From Streptomyces alboflavus (GTDB lineage Bacteria; Actinomycetota; Actinomycetes; Streptomycetales; Streptomycetaceae), in NCBI RefSeq assembly GCF_000716675.1, contig NZ_JNXT01000059.1, forward strand, positions 62,001 to 126,000: DNA of 64,000 nt, given 5' to 3'. Shown in pieces: positions 17,902 to 25,927 of the stretch (position 1 is its first letter; every line of letters starts with the position of its first letter). Under the pieces are notes generated by a model that ran no database searches, was not told the origin of the DNA, and was given only the letters and a program-made list of their open reading frames with translations. A program made the position numbers and the translations under genes.

Positions 17902-18195
17902 GTGGGCTTCCTGAACCAGCTGAAGGACAAACTCGCCCCTGCCAAGGACAAGGTCTCGGGCCTCGCGCAGCAGCACGGGGACAAGATCGACCAAGGCCTG
18001 CACAAGGCCGCCGACGTGGTCGATCGCAGGACCAAGGGCAAGTACAGCGACAAGATCCAGGCGGGGGCGGGCAAGGCCAAGGACGCCCTGGACCGCCTCG
18101 CCGGGACGGACGGCGGCAAGGGCGGGAGCGGCGGTGCCACTCCCCCCGGCGACGCCCCACCCCCGTCACCGCCGACGCCCCCTTCGGCTTCCTGA
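17902..18195 (+). CDS. Rv0909/MT0933-like antitoxin-family protein
   Basis: The 97-residue protein matches the actinobacterial antitoxin family typified by M. tuberculosis Rv0909: GFLNQLKDKLAPAKDKVSG, HGDKIDQGLHKAADVVDRRT and GKYSDKIQAGAGKAKDALDR. A flexible Gly/Pro/Ser tail of about 30 residues follows. GTG 17902 is preceded by AAGGAAGG. No partner toxin is visible next to it; the upstream gene is a low-complexity acidic protein and the downstream gene is on the other strand. In Streptomyces this family often occurs without a toxin, so an antitoxin role should not be assumed. Confidence 0.8.
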   Translation: MGFLNQLKDKLAPAKDKVSGLAQQHGDKIDQGLHKAADVVDRRTKGKYSDKIQAGAGKAKDALDRLAGTDGGKGGSGGATPPGDAPPPSPPTPPSAS

Positions 18196-18215
18196 GCGGC
18201 TCTGGACCACCGGCG

Positions 18216-18250
18216 GACGGCCGTGAAGCGCGACTGGCTTCACGGCCGTC
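18216..18250. terminator. Bidirectional terminator hairpin
   Basis: Perfect 14-bp arms (18216-18229 and 18237-18250) with a 7-base loop lie 20 bp after the antitoxin-family gene and before the 3' end of the convergent dioxygenase-like gene. Confidence 0.85.
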
Positions 18251-18355
18251 GGCGTGTCCGGGAGACGGCTTTCCGGGAGTGTCGGCCGGGGCCGCGGCGG
18301 CCTCCTGGGAGCCCTCGGGCGGGCCGGTGGCCCTCCACAGGGTGTCGGCGTGGCC

Positions 18356-19090
18356 CTACGACCAGGCCGCCACCAGGTAGCCCACCCCGTACGGCGCGTC
18401 GTCGAAGAGCAGCTCGCCGCGCAGGCCCGCGCCGTCGGCCGCGCCCGCGAGCACCTGCCAGGGCGCCCGGCCCGCCGCCTTCAGCTCCTGCGCGAGCTCC
18501 GCGTCCAGTGCCTTGAGCGCCGCCACGTCGGCCGCGGCGAGCGCTCGCGCCACGTCCGCGTCGAACCCTGCGGCCCGCTCGTCCAGATAGCCGGGCGCCT
18601 TGAGTGTGCGGCACGCGCTGGCGTCGCCCATCACGAGCAGCGCCACCCGGTCCGCGCGCGCGGCGATCTCCTCTCCCACTTGGATACACCGCTCGGGCGC
18701 GAGAGGTTCCCCCACACCGAGGCCTTCGAGCGGGGCGGCCGACCACTCCGTGCGCCCGAGCAGCCAACCGGCGACGGCCAACGACACCGGGAGCAGACGC
18801 TCCGTGGCCTCACCCGTGCCGGCCCCGGCGTCCGCCGGGGCCTCTCCGAGGCGTACGTCGAGGTCCACGCCGAAGCCCCGGAACGAACCGCGTGCCCCCT
18901 GGGCGTGCGGTCCGCGGTCCTGCTGCTCCGCGGGTCCCACGACGACGAGCCGGTCGGGCCGGGACGCGGCGAGCACACCGATCGCGTCCGTGCACGCCGC
19001 CCGCGCGGCATCCAGTTCCGGCGCGGCGCCCGCTGCGACCTCGGGCACGAGCAGGGGCGGACAAGGGCAGACGGCTGCGGCGACAAGCAT
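18356..19090 (-). CDS. Class III extradiol dioxygenase (LigB)-like protein
   Basis: The 244-residue protein resembles LigB/DODA-type non-haem iron dioxygenases: AAAVCPCPPLLVPEV at the N-terminus, DRLVVVGPAEQQD, and a C-terminal LLFDDAPYGVGYLVAAW. The N-terminal position where extradiol enzymes carry a metal-ligand His reads CPCPP, so the canonical metal site appears altered. It starts at ATG 19090, 83 bp after miaB on the same strand. It may be cotranscribed with miaB, but no functional link is known to me and the substrate is unknown. Confidence 0.75.
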   Translation of the reverse strand: MLVAAAVCPCPPLLVPEVAAGAAPELDAARAACTDAIGVLAASRPDRLVVVGPAEQQDRGPHAQGARGSFRGFGVDLDVRLGEAPADAGAGTGEATERLLPVSLAVAGWLLGRTEWSAAPLEGLGVGEPLAPERCIQVGEEIAARADRVALLVMGDASACRTLKAPGYLDERAAGFDADVARALAAADVAALKALDAELAQELKAAGRAPWQVLAGAADGAGLRGELLFDDAPYGVGYLVAAWS

Positions 19091-19172
19091 GATCCGCAGC
19101 GTACAGACAGGGCCGACGGCCGCGGCGGACAGGCGCAGCGGACGCGGCTCTGGGCAGGGAACGCCGTGTGCG

Positions 19173-20714
19173 TCAGTCGATGCTGCAGCCGCCCGTGGCC
19201 GCCGGGAGCGGCTCGGGGACGCCCACCTTCGGGAGGCCGAGGAGCACTCCGGAGGGCTTCGGGGCGTCGGCCGTATTGCGCTTCTCCCAGGCGTCGCCCG
19301 CGCGGGTGCGCCGGACGTCGAGGACGGTGCCCTCGGCGAGCAGGTGGTGCGGCGCCGCGTACGTGATCTCGACCGTCACCACGTCACCAGGGCGCACCTC
19401 GGTGTCGGGCTTGGTGAAGTGCACCAGGCGGTTGTCGGGGGCGCGGCCGGACAGGCGGTGCGTGGTGCCGTCCTTGCGGCCCTCGCCCTCGGCGACCATC
19501 AGCTCCAGGGTGCGGCCGACCTGCTTCTTGTTCTCGGACCAGGAGATCTCCTCCTGGAGGGCCACCAGGCGTTCGTAGCGCGCCTGGACGACCTCCTTGG
19601 GGATCTGGTCGTCCATCTCGGCGGCGGGCGTCCCGGGGCGCTTGGAGTACTGGAAGGTGAAGGCGTTGGCGAAGCGGGCCTCGCGGACCACGTGCATGGT
19701 CTGCTCGAAGTCCTCCTCGGTCTCACCGGGGAAGCCCACGATGATGTCCGTGGAGATCGCCGCGTCCGGCATGGCGGCGCGGACCTTTTCGATGATCCCC
19801 AGGAAGCGGTCCTGGCGGTAGGAGCGGCGCATCGCCTTCAGGACCGGGTCCGAGCCGGACTGCAGCGGCATGTGCAGCTGGGGCATCACGTTCGGCGTCT
19901 CGGCCATCGCTGCGATCACGTCGTCCGTGAAGTCGCGCGGGTGCGGGGAGGTGAAGCGCACCCGCTCCAGGCCCTCGATCCGCCCGCAGGCGCGCAACAG
20001 CTTGCTGAAGGCCTCGCGGTCGCCGATGTCGGAGCCGTACGCGTTCACGTTCTGGCCGAGCAGCGTGATCTCCGAGACGCCCTCGCCGACGAGCGCCTCG
20101 ATCTCGGCGAGGATGTCGCCGGTCCTGCGGTCCTTCTCCTTGCCGCGCAGGGCGGGCACGATGCAGAAGGTGCAGGTGTTGTTGCACCCCACGGAGATCG
20201 ACACCCATGCCGCGTACGCGCTCTCGCGGCGCGTGGGCAGGGTCGAGGGGAACGCCTCCAGGGACTCGGCGATCTCGACCTGCGCCTCTTCCTGCACGCG
20301 GGCGCGCTCCAGGAGGACCGGCAGCTTGCCGATGTTGTGCGTGCCGAAGACGACGTCGACCCAGGGCGCCTTCTTGACGATGGTGTCGCGGTCCTTCTGG
20401 GCCAGACAGCCGCCGACGGCGATCTGCATGCCGGGGCGCTGGGTCTTGCGGGGGGCGAGGCGGCCGAGGTTGCCGTACAGGCGGTTGTCGGCGTTCTCCC
20501 GAACCGCGCACGTGTTGAAGACCACCACGTCCGCGTCGCCGTCGGAGCCCTCCGGAGCGCGCACGTAACCGGCGTTCTCCAGGAGGCCGGAGAGGCGTTC
20601 GGAGTCGTGGACGTTCATCTGGCACCCGTAGGTGCGGATCTCGTAGCTTCGCGCGACGGCCGCTTCGTCCACTGCTTCGTCCACTGCTCCGGTCCGGACA
20701 CTGCTGCTGGTCAT
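19173..20714 (-). CDS. miaB: tRNA-2-methylthio-N6-dimethylallyladenosine synthase
   Basis: This radical SAM methylthiotransferase adds a methylthio group to i6A37 of tRNA, the step after MiaA. The 513-residue protein has the N-terminal auxiliary-cluster cysteines ([24 protein letters not shown]), the radical SAM motif in [16 protein letters not shown], and a C-terminal TRAM domain ending near [12 protein letters not shown] further 40-residue tail ends in GGCSID. The start is ATG 20714. Family length is about 450-500, so this is slightly long. Confidence 0.96.
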   Translation of the reverse strand: MTSSSVRTGAVDEAVDEAAVARSYEIRTYGCQMNVHDSERLSGLLENAGYVRAPEGSDGDADVVVFNTCAVRENADNRLYGNLGRLAPRKTQRPGMQIAVGGCLAQKDRDTIVKKAPWVDVVFGTHNIGKLPVLLERARVQEEAQVEIAESLEAFPSTLPTRRESAYAAWVSISVGCNNTCTFCIVPALRGKEKDRRTGDILAEIEALVGEGVSEITLLGQNVNAYGSDIGDREAFSKLLRACGRIEGLERVRFTSPHPRDFTDDVIAAMAETPNVMPQLHMPLQSGSDPVLKAMRRSYRQDRFLGIIEKVRAAMPDAAISTDIIVGFPGETEEDFEQTMHVVREARFANAFTFQYSKRPGTPAAEMDDQIPKEVVQARYERLVALQEEISWSENKKQVGRTLELMVAEGEGRKDGTTHRLSGRAPDNRLVHFTKPDTEVRPGDVVTVEITYAAPHHLLAEGTVLDVRRTRAGDAWEKRNTADAPKPSGVLLGLPKVGVPEPLPAATGGCSID

Positions 20715-20833
20715 CCCTCAAGGGTACGGGGGCTGCGGCAGTGGGCTCTCACCACCTTGGTCCCCGCCCTCGTCCCTGCCGCGCCCCGCCCAATTCGGGT
20801 GCGATCCGCGGGGCGGCCCCCTAGCTTCTGCAC

Positions 20834-21340
20834 ATGAGCGCTTCCTTTGTCCCCGACGACTTCGTCGTCCCCCTGGAGCTGGTCACCCCGGAGTTCCGTC
20901 TGGAACCGCTGGAGGGCCGGCACAACACCGAGGACCTCGCCGCCTGGACCGGCAGCATCGAGCACATCCGTGCCACTCCGGGCTTCCGGGGCCGGAGCTG
21001 GCCCCCGCTGGCCGGGATGTCGCCGGAGGAGAACCTGCGCGACCTGCACGAGCACGCGGAGGACTTCGCCCGGCGCGGCGGGTTCACGTACACCGTGATC
21101 GAGACGGCGAGCGGCGAGGTCATCTGGTGCCTCTACATCTATCCGCACCGTGCCGACGGCTCTCCGCCCCATGCCGACGGTTCCCACACCGATGCCTCCG
21201 GAGGAGACGGTTTCGACGCCGACGTCCGGTCCTGGGTCCGGGCCGACCGCGCCGCCCTCGACGCGACCCTGTACGAGGCCGTGAGCGCGTGGCTGGCCGC
21301 GCGCTGGCCCTTCGGGAAGGTCAACTACGCGGCCCGCTGA
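20834..21340 (+). CDS. GNAT-like N-acetyltransferase domain protein
   Basis: The 168-residue protein has GNAT-type pattern (FRLEPLEGRHNTEDLAAW near the start, then FTYTVIETASGEVIWCLYIYP and a C-terminal LYEAVSAWLAARWPFGKVNY), but the acetyl-CoA R/QxxGxG/A loop is not visible. It may be a degenerate member. A Pro/His/Asp/Gly insert sits at about residues 104-126. There is no ribosome site: TAGCTT lies six bases before ATG 20834, which suggests a leaderless transcript. Substrate unknown. Confidence 0.65.
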   Translation: MSASFVPDDFVVPLELVTPEFRLEPLEGRHNTEDLAAWTGSIEHIRATPGFRGRSWPPLAGMSPEENLRDLHEHAEDFARRGGFTYTVIETASGEVIWCLYIYPHRADGSPPHADGSHTDASGGDGFDADVRSWVRADRAALDATLYEAVSAWLAARWPFGKVNYAAR

Positions 21341-21350
21341 CCCCGCGCCG

Positions 21351-21701
21351 CTACACGACCCCGGTCACCGTCACCCTGACCCGCGCGGACACCGCCTCCG
21401 GCGCCTGCTCCTCCAGGGCCGCCACGACCGCCGAGCGCACCGCGCGGGTCACGTCCAGGGCGCGGTGCCCCCGGCTCAGCACCACGTACACCTCGATGTC
21501 CAGACCCTGGGAGCCCTTCCCGCGCTCCACGCGCACTCCGGAGGCCCCGGCCGCCCCGGACGTGCCGCGGCCCGCTCCCAGGCCCACGGAGGAGCGCAGC
21601 AGCTCGGCCAGCCCGGGGCGCAGGAAGGCCACGCCACGGGTGGCGAGCACGGCGCTGCCGACGACGTCCGCGAGTGCGCGCGGAGCCTGCTGTTCCGTCA
21701 T
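21351..21701 (-). CDS. Asp23/Gls24 family envelope stress protein (minus-strand copy)
   Basis: The 116-residue protein has the Asp23 core: VVGSAVLATRGVAFLRPGLA, SQGLDIEVYVVLSRGHRALD and ALEEQAPEAVSARVRVTVTG. Asp23 proteins gather at the cell membrane through AmaP and respond to cell-wall or alkaline stress in Gram-positives. ATG 21701 overlaps the stop of the preceding gene by four bases (ATGA), so translation is coupled. It is the last gene of the sigma-factor operon. The Gly/Ala/Ser-rich loop in the middle (about 50-65) is unusual. Confidence 0.8.
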   Translation of the reverse strand: MTEQQAPRALADVVGSAVLATRGVAFLRPGLAELLRSSVGLGAGRGTSGAAGASGVRVERGKGSQGLDIEVYVVLSRGHRALDVTRAVRSAVVAALEEQAPEAVSARVRVTVTGVV

Positions 21702-22354
21702 CCCTGCCGCCCTTCGGTGCCCTCGTCGTCCAGCAGGTCGGCGATCACCACGTCGACCGCAGCGACCCGCATGCCCAGTTCGCGGTCCGCGGCCGCGACG
21801 ATCCGGGCGCGCACCTCGTCCGCGACGAGCTGCAGGTTCCAGGAGAGGCCGACCTGCACTTCGACGCGGATCCGGGCCGGTCCGCGCGGCAGCCGTCCCG
21901 GGGGCGGTGCCGCGGCCGGGCGGACGGTGTCCTGAGGGTCGGCCTCTATGCGGCAGCTGCCCGCGCGGACGCCCGGCAGGGAGTCCACGGCGGCCCGGAA
22001 CGTCCGCGCGGCCGCCGCCTCCACGATCCACGCGTCCTCGTCGGCCTCGCCCAGCGGCAGGGTGCGGCCAGGACGCAGCTCCAGGCGTACGACGTCCATG
22101 ACGCGGCCGGCGAGCGCGGTGGTGTCCCACGTGTGTTCCTGGGGTTCGTCGTCGCGTGTCCGGGCGACGGCGTCCTCCAGGGAGCGCAGCGCCCGCAGCG
22201 CGTCGGCGCAGTGCGGGCAGCCGGCCGTGTGCGGGTCCGGCTCGCCCGTCTCCGCCTGCTCCCACACCTGCGCGAGTTCGCGGCCGCACGGCAGGATCTC
22301 GTCCTCGGGCACGTCCTCGAACGACGTCCCGCCCGGTGCCCCGCCTTCGTTCAT
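21698..22354 (-). CDS. Zinc-finger plus Asp23-type protein, candidate anti-sigma factor
   Basis: The 218-residue protein is encoded directly after an ECF sigma gene with an ATGA overlap, the usual place of an anti-sigma factor. Its N-terminus holds a His-Cys-Cys cluster (HTAGCPHCADALRALRSLED) like the zinc-binding anti-sigma domain, and CGRELAQVWEQAE before it. The remaining 140 residues resemble an Asp23-type domain (VDSLPGVRAGSCRIEADP; ARIRVEVQVGLSWNLQLVAD). No membrane segment is visible. ATG 22360 is an alternative start. The anti-sigma role is inferred from context and the Cys/His motif. Confidence 0.7.
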   Translation of the reverse strand: MNEGGAPGGTSFEDVPEDEILPCGRELAQVWEQAETGEPDPHTAGCPHCADALRALRSLEDAVARTRDDEPQEHTWDTTALAGRVMDVVRLELRPGRTLPLGEADEDAWIVEAAAARTFRAAVDSLPGVRAGSCRIEADPQDTVRPAAAPPPGRLPRGPARIRVEVQVGLSWNLQLVADEVRARIVAAADRELGMRVAAVDVVIADLLDDEGTEGRQG

Positions 22355-22938
22355 CGCCATCCGGCCATCGCCTCCGTCAGATAGCGCCGGGCCCTGAAGA
22401 CGCGGCCTCGGACCGCCTCCTGGCTGATGCCGACCGACTCGGCGATGGACTCGTAGGGCACGCCGTCGAGCTCCCGCAGGACCCAGCACACCCGCTGCTC
22501 CGGTGAGAGCCCTTGTATCGCCCGTGACAGGTCCTGGACGGCGGCGTGCGCCTCGGCGGCCCGCGGCGGGGACACCTGGTGCTCGGGGGCCTGCGGCTCC
22601 GGAACGCTGTCCAGGGCCGTCACGGGCTGCCGCGAACGCAGCACGTTGAGACAGCGGTTGGTGACGATCCTGTGCATCCAGGTGCCGAACCGGGCGTCCC
22701 CGCGGAACTCCGGCAGTTTGCGCCAGGCGCTCACGAAGGCCTCCTGCACGGCGTCCTCCGCCTCTGTCGGGCTGCCGAGCAGCCGTGTGGCGAGGCGCAG
22801 CAGGACGGGCGCGTGCCGGTGCACGAGCGCCTCGAAGGCCTCGTCGTCACCTTCGGCGGCACGCACCACCAGCAGCGCGTCCTCATGCGGCAACGACGCA
22901 TCCTCGTCCTCCGGCGCTCTGCCCCGTTCCCCGGGCAC
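22351..22938 (-). CDS. ECF-type RNA polymerase sigma factor
   Basis: The 195-residue protein has sigma region 2 (DEAFEALVHRHAPVLLRLAT; AEDAVQEAFVSAWRKLPEF; FGTWMHRIVTNRCLN) and region 4 (LSPEQRVCWVLRELDGVPYE; IAESVGISQEAVRGRVFRAR). GTG 22938 is chosen because AGGAG lies six bases upstream; the open frame extends over 400 residues further without homology. It heads a three-gene operon with two Asp23-type genes and diverges from a second Asp23/AmaP operon across 298 bp, which probably forms its target promoter region. Confidence 0.92.
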   Translation of the reverse strand: MPGERGRAPEDEDASLPHEDALLVVRAAEGDDEAFEALVHRHAPVLLRLATRLLGSPTEAEDAVQEAFVSAWRKLPEFRGDARFGTWMHRIVTNRCLNVLRSRQPVTALDSVPEPQAPEHQVSPPRAAEAHAAVQDLSRAIQGLSPEQRVCWVLRELDGVPYESIAESVGISQEAVRGRVFRARRYLTEAMAGWR

Positions 22939-22991
22939 ACGCGGCTCCTCTCGCTCCGGTCGTCCTCTTACGACACACGACAAGCCGCCCG

Positions 22992-23051
22992 CGTTACGCG
23001 GCGCAGGCACGCTACCTGTCCGGGGAAGAAATTCCCGAGAGGCGCGTAACG
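22992..23051. promoter_or_regulatory. Inverted repeat in divergent sigma/Asp23 promoter region
   Basis: CGTTACGCG (22992-23000) and its exact complement CGCGTAACG (23043-23051) lie 42 bp apart in the 298-bp spacer between the sigma gene and the plus-strand Asp23 operon. They could be two half-sites or a pair of divergent promoter elements. No function can be assigned from sequence. Confidence 0.4.
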
Positions 23052-23236
23052 GATCCGGGGCACCCGTGTCAGTGGAGGTGAAGGGCGCGACACGAAGTGG
23101 TGCGGCGCGGCGAGCGCCGTACGACGCGGAACACGCCACGGGGGCAGCACAGCGACACGGTCGGCACGGCGTGCACGGCCGTTGAAGACCCGCACGACCA
23201 ACGAGACAACGAGACCAACGACTAGGAGATGCCGAT

Positions 23237-23752
23237 ATGGCGACACAGGAGCTCACCTCGAAGTCGGCCGCTTCCAGCAGCACGGAGAAGGAACTCGTCG
23301 GCGGCCAGAAGAGCACCGAGGGGGCCACCACCCTCGCGGGCCGCACCGGCGCGAGCGAACCGGCGGCGACGCGCGGCAAGACCTCGATCGCGGATGTCGT
23401 GGTCGTCAAGATCTCCGGCATGGCGGCGCGCGAGATCCCCGGAGTGCACGACATGGGCGGCGGTCTGTCCCGCACCATCGGCGCCGTGCGCGACCGCGTG
23501 CCCGGAGGGCGCCCGAACGTGGGCCGCGGCGTGAAGGTCGAGGTCGGCGAGCGGCAGACGGCGATCGACCTCGACATCGTCGTCGAGTACGGCGTGCCCA
23601 TCACGGACGTCGCCCACGACGTGCGCGAGAACGTCATCGCGGCCGTGGAGCGCATCACCGGCCTGGAGGTCGTCGAGGTCAACGTCGCGATCAACGACGT
23701 GCACCTGCCCGACGACGACCGGGACGCCACCGCGGAGACCCGCGTCGAGTAG
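23237..23752 (+). CDS. Asp23/Gls24 family envelope stress response protein
   Basis: The 171-residue protein is a standard Asp23/Gls24 member: TSIADVVVVKISGMAAREIP, GVHDMGGGLSRTIGAVRDRV, VKVEVGERQTAIDLDIVVEY and a DVRENVIAAVERITGLEVVE helix. The first 50 residues are a Ser/Thr/Glu-rich linker. It opens a four-gene plus-strand operon with DUF2273, Asp23-DUF6286 and AmaP-like genes. AGGAG lies upstream of ATG 23237. Family members form membrane-associated assemblies under cell-envelope stress. Confidence 0.9.
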   Translation: MATQELTSKSAASSSTEKELVGGQKSTEGATTLAGRTGASEPAATRGKTSIADVVVVKISGMAAREIPGVHDMGGGLSRTIGAVRDRVPGGRPNVGRGVKVEVGERQTAIDLDIVVEYGVPITDVAHDVRENVIAAVERITGLEVVEVNVAINDVHLPDDDRDATAETRVE

Positions 23753-23825
23753 GACCAGGCCCCTTGCCGCTCTCCCGGCGGCTGCGATGCCCCTTCTGCG
23801 TCCCTTCTACGGTGTGAGGTGAGTG

Positions 23826-24011
23826 GTGAACAAAGCCCTGGTAGGCCTGTTTTCGGGGATGGCTCTGGGATTCGCCGGATGGTTCGGCGGCTTCGGCGCG
23901 TTCCTGCTGGTCGCCGCGCTCGGCGCGGTGGGCTTCGTCCTGGGGCGCCTCGTGGACGACGGGATCGACATCCGGGAGTTCCTGTCCGGGCGTGACCGGG
24001 AGCGGCGATGA
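23826..24011 (+). CDS. DUF2273-type small membrane protein
   Basis: The 61-residue protein is two adjacent hydrophobic helices rich in Gly (ALVGLFSGMALGFAGWFGGF and GAFLLVAALGAVGFVLGRL) with a charged tail, as in the DUF2273 proteins that accompany Asp23 and AmaP. GTG 23826 has better spacing from GAGGTGA than GTG 23823. Its stop overlaps the next start (ATGA), so the genes are coupled. Confidence 0.8.
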   Translation: MNKALVGLFSGMALGFAGWFGGFGAFLLVAALGAVGFVLGRLVDDGIDIREFLSGRDRERR

Positions 24012-25114
24012 GCACCCCCGCCGCGGAGCGCGGTGCGACCACCGTCGCGGACCGCGCGGTGCGCCGGATCGCGGAGCGCGCCGCCACGGAGGCGCTGGGG
24101 CCGGGCGAGGTCCGGGTCAGCGGGGGCTCGGCGGCCGTGCGCGGCCGCCGGGCCCGTGTGGACGTCACCGTGGCGGTGCCCTACGCGGGCGTGCTCGACG
24201 ACACGGGCGAGAACGTCCGCTCGCACGTCACCGAGCGCACGGCCCACCTGACCGGCCTCTCCGTGGACTCGGCCCGGGTCCACGTACGGGAGTTGTCCTT
24301 GCGGGAGGGCTCGACGGAGAGGGTTGATCAGGCGGAGGGCGCTGGGTACGGGGAGGGCTCCGGGTACGCTGAGCGCCCTGCGTACGGCACAGGCACCGCA
24401 GACGCGCGGGACGCCAAGGCGACCTCTCGGGACGCCAAGGCGAGCTCTACGGAGGCGACGGTCACGCGCGGCGTACGGCGCCCGTGGTCCGAACGGCGGT
24501 TGCCGGTGGCAGCGTTGGCCCTGGCTGCGGCCGTCGCCTCCGGAGTGCTGCTGTACGACGTGGTGGCGGTGCACGCGGCGGACCGGGCGCCCGCGCGGTG
24601 GCGGGTGCGGCTCGTGGACTGGCTGGCCGCGCACGGGCCGGACGGCGGTACCGCGGTGACCATCGCCGCCGCGGCGGCCGTGTTGGCCCTCGGCGTGTGC
24701 CTGCTGGTCCTGGCGGTCGCCCCGGGGCAGCGACGGCTTCTCCCGATGGCGGCGCCGCTGCCCGGGGTGCGCGCGGTCCTCGAACGCGGTGCGGCCGCGG
24801 CCCTGTTGCGGGACGCCGTGGTCCAGGTGCCGGGAGTCACGCGGGCGCGGGTGCGGGTCGGACGCCGCCGGACGCGGGTGCGGGTGGGGCTCGGGTTCGG
24901 TGACCCCGCCACGGCCCGCCAGGAGGTCCTGAGGGCGGCGGAGGCGGCGTTGGCGGAGTGCGGGCTCGCCAGGCCGCCGCGGCTGCGCGTACGGCTGCGT
25001 ACGGAGCCCACGTGGCGTGAACCGGCGCCGCCGGCCCCGGTGGCCCCGCTCCCGGCCGGCACGACACCGCAGCCCGCCGCCCAGGAGCCCGCACCGGGGA
25101 GCGGCCCCTCATGA
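24008..25114 (+). CDS. Asp23-domain / DUF6286 membrane fusion protein
   Basis: The 368-residue protein joins two parts. Residues 1-105 are Asp23-like (ADRAVRRIAERAATEALGPG; VDVTVAVPYAGVLDDTGENV; LTGLSVDSARVHVREL). A Gly/Tyr/Ala linker with a DAKA(T/S)S repeat follows. The C-terminal part has two transmembrane helices (VAALALAAAVASGVLLYDVV and ITIAAAAAVLALGVCLLVLAV region) and a soluble domain as in DUF6286 proteins, with a Pro-rich tail. It overlaps both neighbours by four bases. It could tether Asp23 assemblies to the membrane alongside AmaP. Confidence 0.78.
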   Translation: MSTPAAERGATTVADRAVRRIAERAATEALGPGEVRVSGGSAAVRGRRARVDVTVAVPYAGVLDDTGENVRSHVTERTAHLTGLSVDSARVHVRELSLREGSTERVDQAEGAGYGEGSGYAERPAYGTGTADARDAKATSRDAKASSTEATVTRGVRRPWSERRLPVAALALAAAVASGVLLYDVVAVHAADRAPARWRVRLVDWLAAHGPDGGTAVTIAAAAAVLALGVCLLVLAVAPGQRRLLPMAAPLPGVRAVLERGAAAALLRDAVVQVPGVTRARVRVGRRRTRVRVGLGFGDPATARQEVLRAAEAALAECGLARPPRLRVRLRTEPTWREPAPPAPVAPLPAGTTPQPAAQEPAPGSGPS

Positions 25115-25704
25115 GCGCGCTCCGGCAAGGTGTGAACCGCGCGACGCTGCTGTGCGTCGCGGTGCTGCTGCTCGGTTCGGGGGCCGCCCTGGCCACCACG
25201 GCGGACCCCGTCCGGGACCGGCTGCCGTCCGGCTGGCCGCGCCTCGGCACCGACCGCGTGTGGCTGGACGGCGCCGCGCTCGGGCGCTGGCGCGACCACT
25301 CCTGGTGGCCGCCCGTCGTGATCGCGGCCCTGGCGGTCGCCCTGTTGCTGTTCCTGTGCTGGGTCGCCCTCGAGGTCCGCGCGGGGCGCTTGCGGGTGCT
25401 CCCGCTGGGGCGGGACGGGGTCACCCTCGCGGGTCCGGCGCTCGCGGCGGCGATGGCCGGGCGCGTCCAGGCGGTCGACGGGGTGGCCCGTGCCCACGTG
25501 CGCCTCCTTGGCCGCCCCCACCGGCTGCGGGCGCGCATCACGCTGGTCCTCGCGGCGGACGGCTCGCCCCGCGCGGTCCTGCGCCGGCTGGCCGAGCAGG
25601 CCGTCGCGGAGGCCCGTGCGGCGGCGGCACCGCGCGCCCTGGAGGCGGAGGTGCGGATCGGCGTCCGGACGCACAGGGCGCGCCCGCGCCGTCGCGTCCG
25701 CTGA
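25111..25704 (+). CDS. AmaP-like membrane anchor of the Asp23 operon
   Basis: The 197-residue protein has the AmaP layout: an N-terminal helix (ATLLCVAVLLLGSGAALATT), a short extracytoplasmic region with WLDGAALGRWRDHSWW, a second helix (VVIAALAVALLLFLCWVAL) and a cytoplasmic domain of about 100 residues. AmaP holds Asp23 at the membrane in Staphylococcus. It ends the operon and overlaps the previous gene by four bases. A GC-rich palindrome GCCCCGCGGGGC follows at about 25731. Confidence 0.75.
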   Translation: MSALRQGVNRATLLCVAVLLLGSGAALATTADPVRDRLPSGWPRLGTDRVWLDGAALGRWRDHSWWPPVVIAALAVALLLFLCWVALEVRAGRLRVLPLGRDGVTLAGPALAAAMAGRVQAVDGVARAHVRLLGRPHRLRARITLVLAADGSPRAVLRRLAEQAVAEARAAAAPRALEAEVRIGVRTHRARPRRRVR

Positions 25705-25927
25705 CCAACGTCCCGCGCCCGGACAGCGTGCCCCGCGGGGCGCACCCGCCTCGAAACCCGCCCCTCGTAAGGGCGTTCAGGGGCGCCTTGCCGCCGGTGT
25801 GAGATGGACGCTCATATTCCGCGACTAGATTGCCTCCTGGCACCTCAGCGGCCGCGCGCGTCACGGCCCTCACCCCGCCACAACCTCACAACGTCACACG
25901 TAAAACGTCACGCCAGGAGGCGATCAC

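Noticed and set aside
22939..24168. Long upstream extension of the sigma-factor frame
   Set aside because: It runs antisense through the plus-strand Asp23 operon and has no homology. GTG 22938 has a well-spaced AGGAG site.
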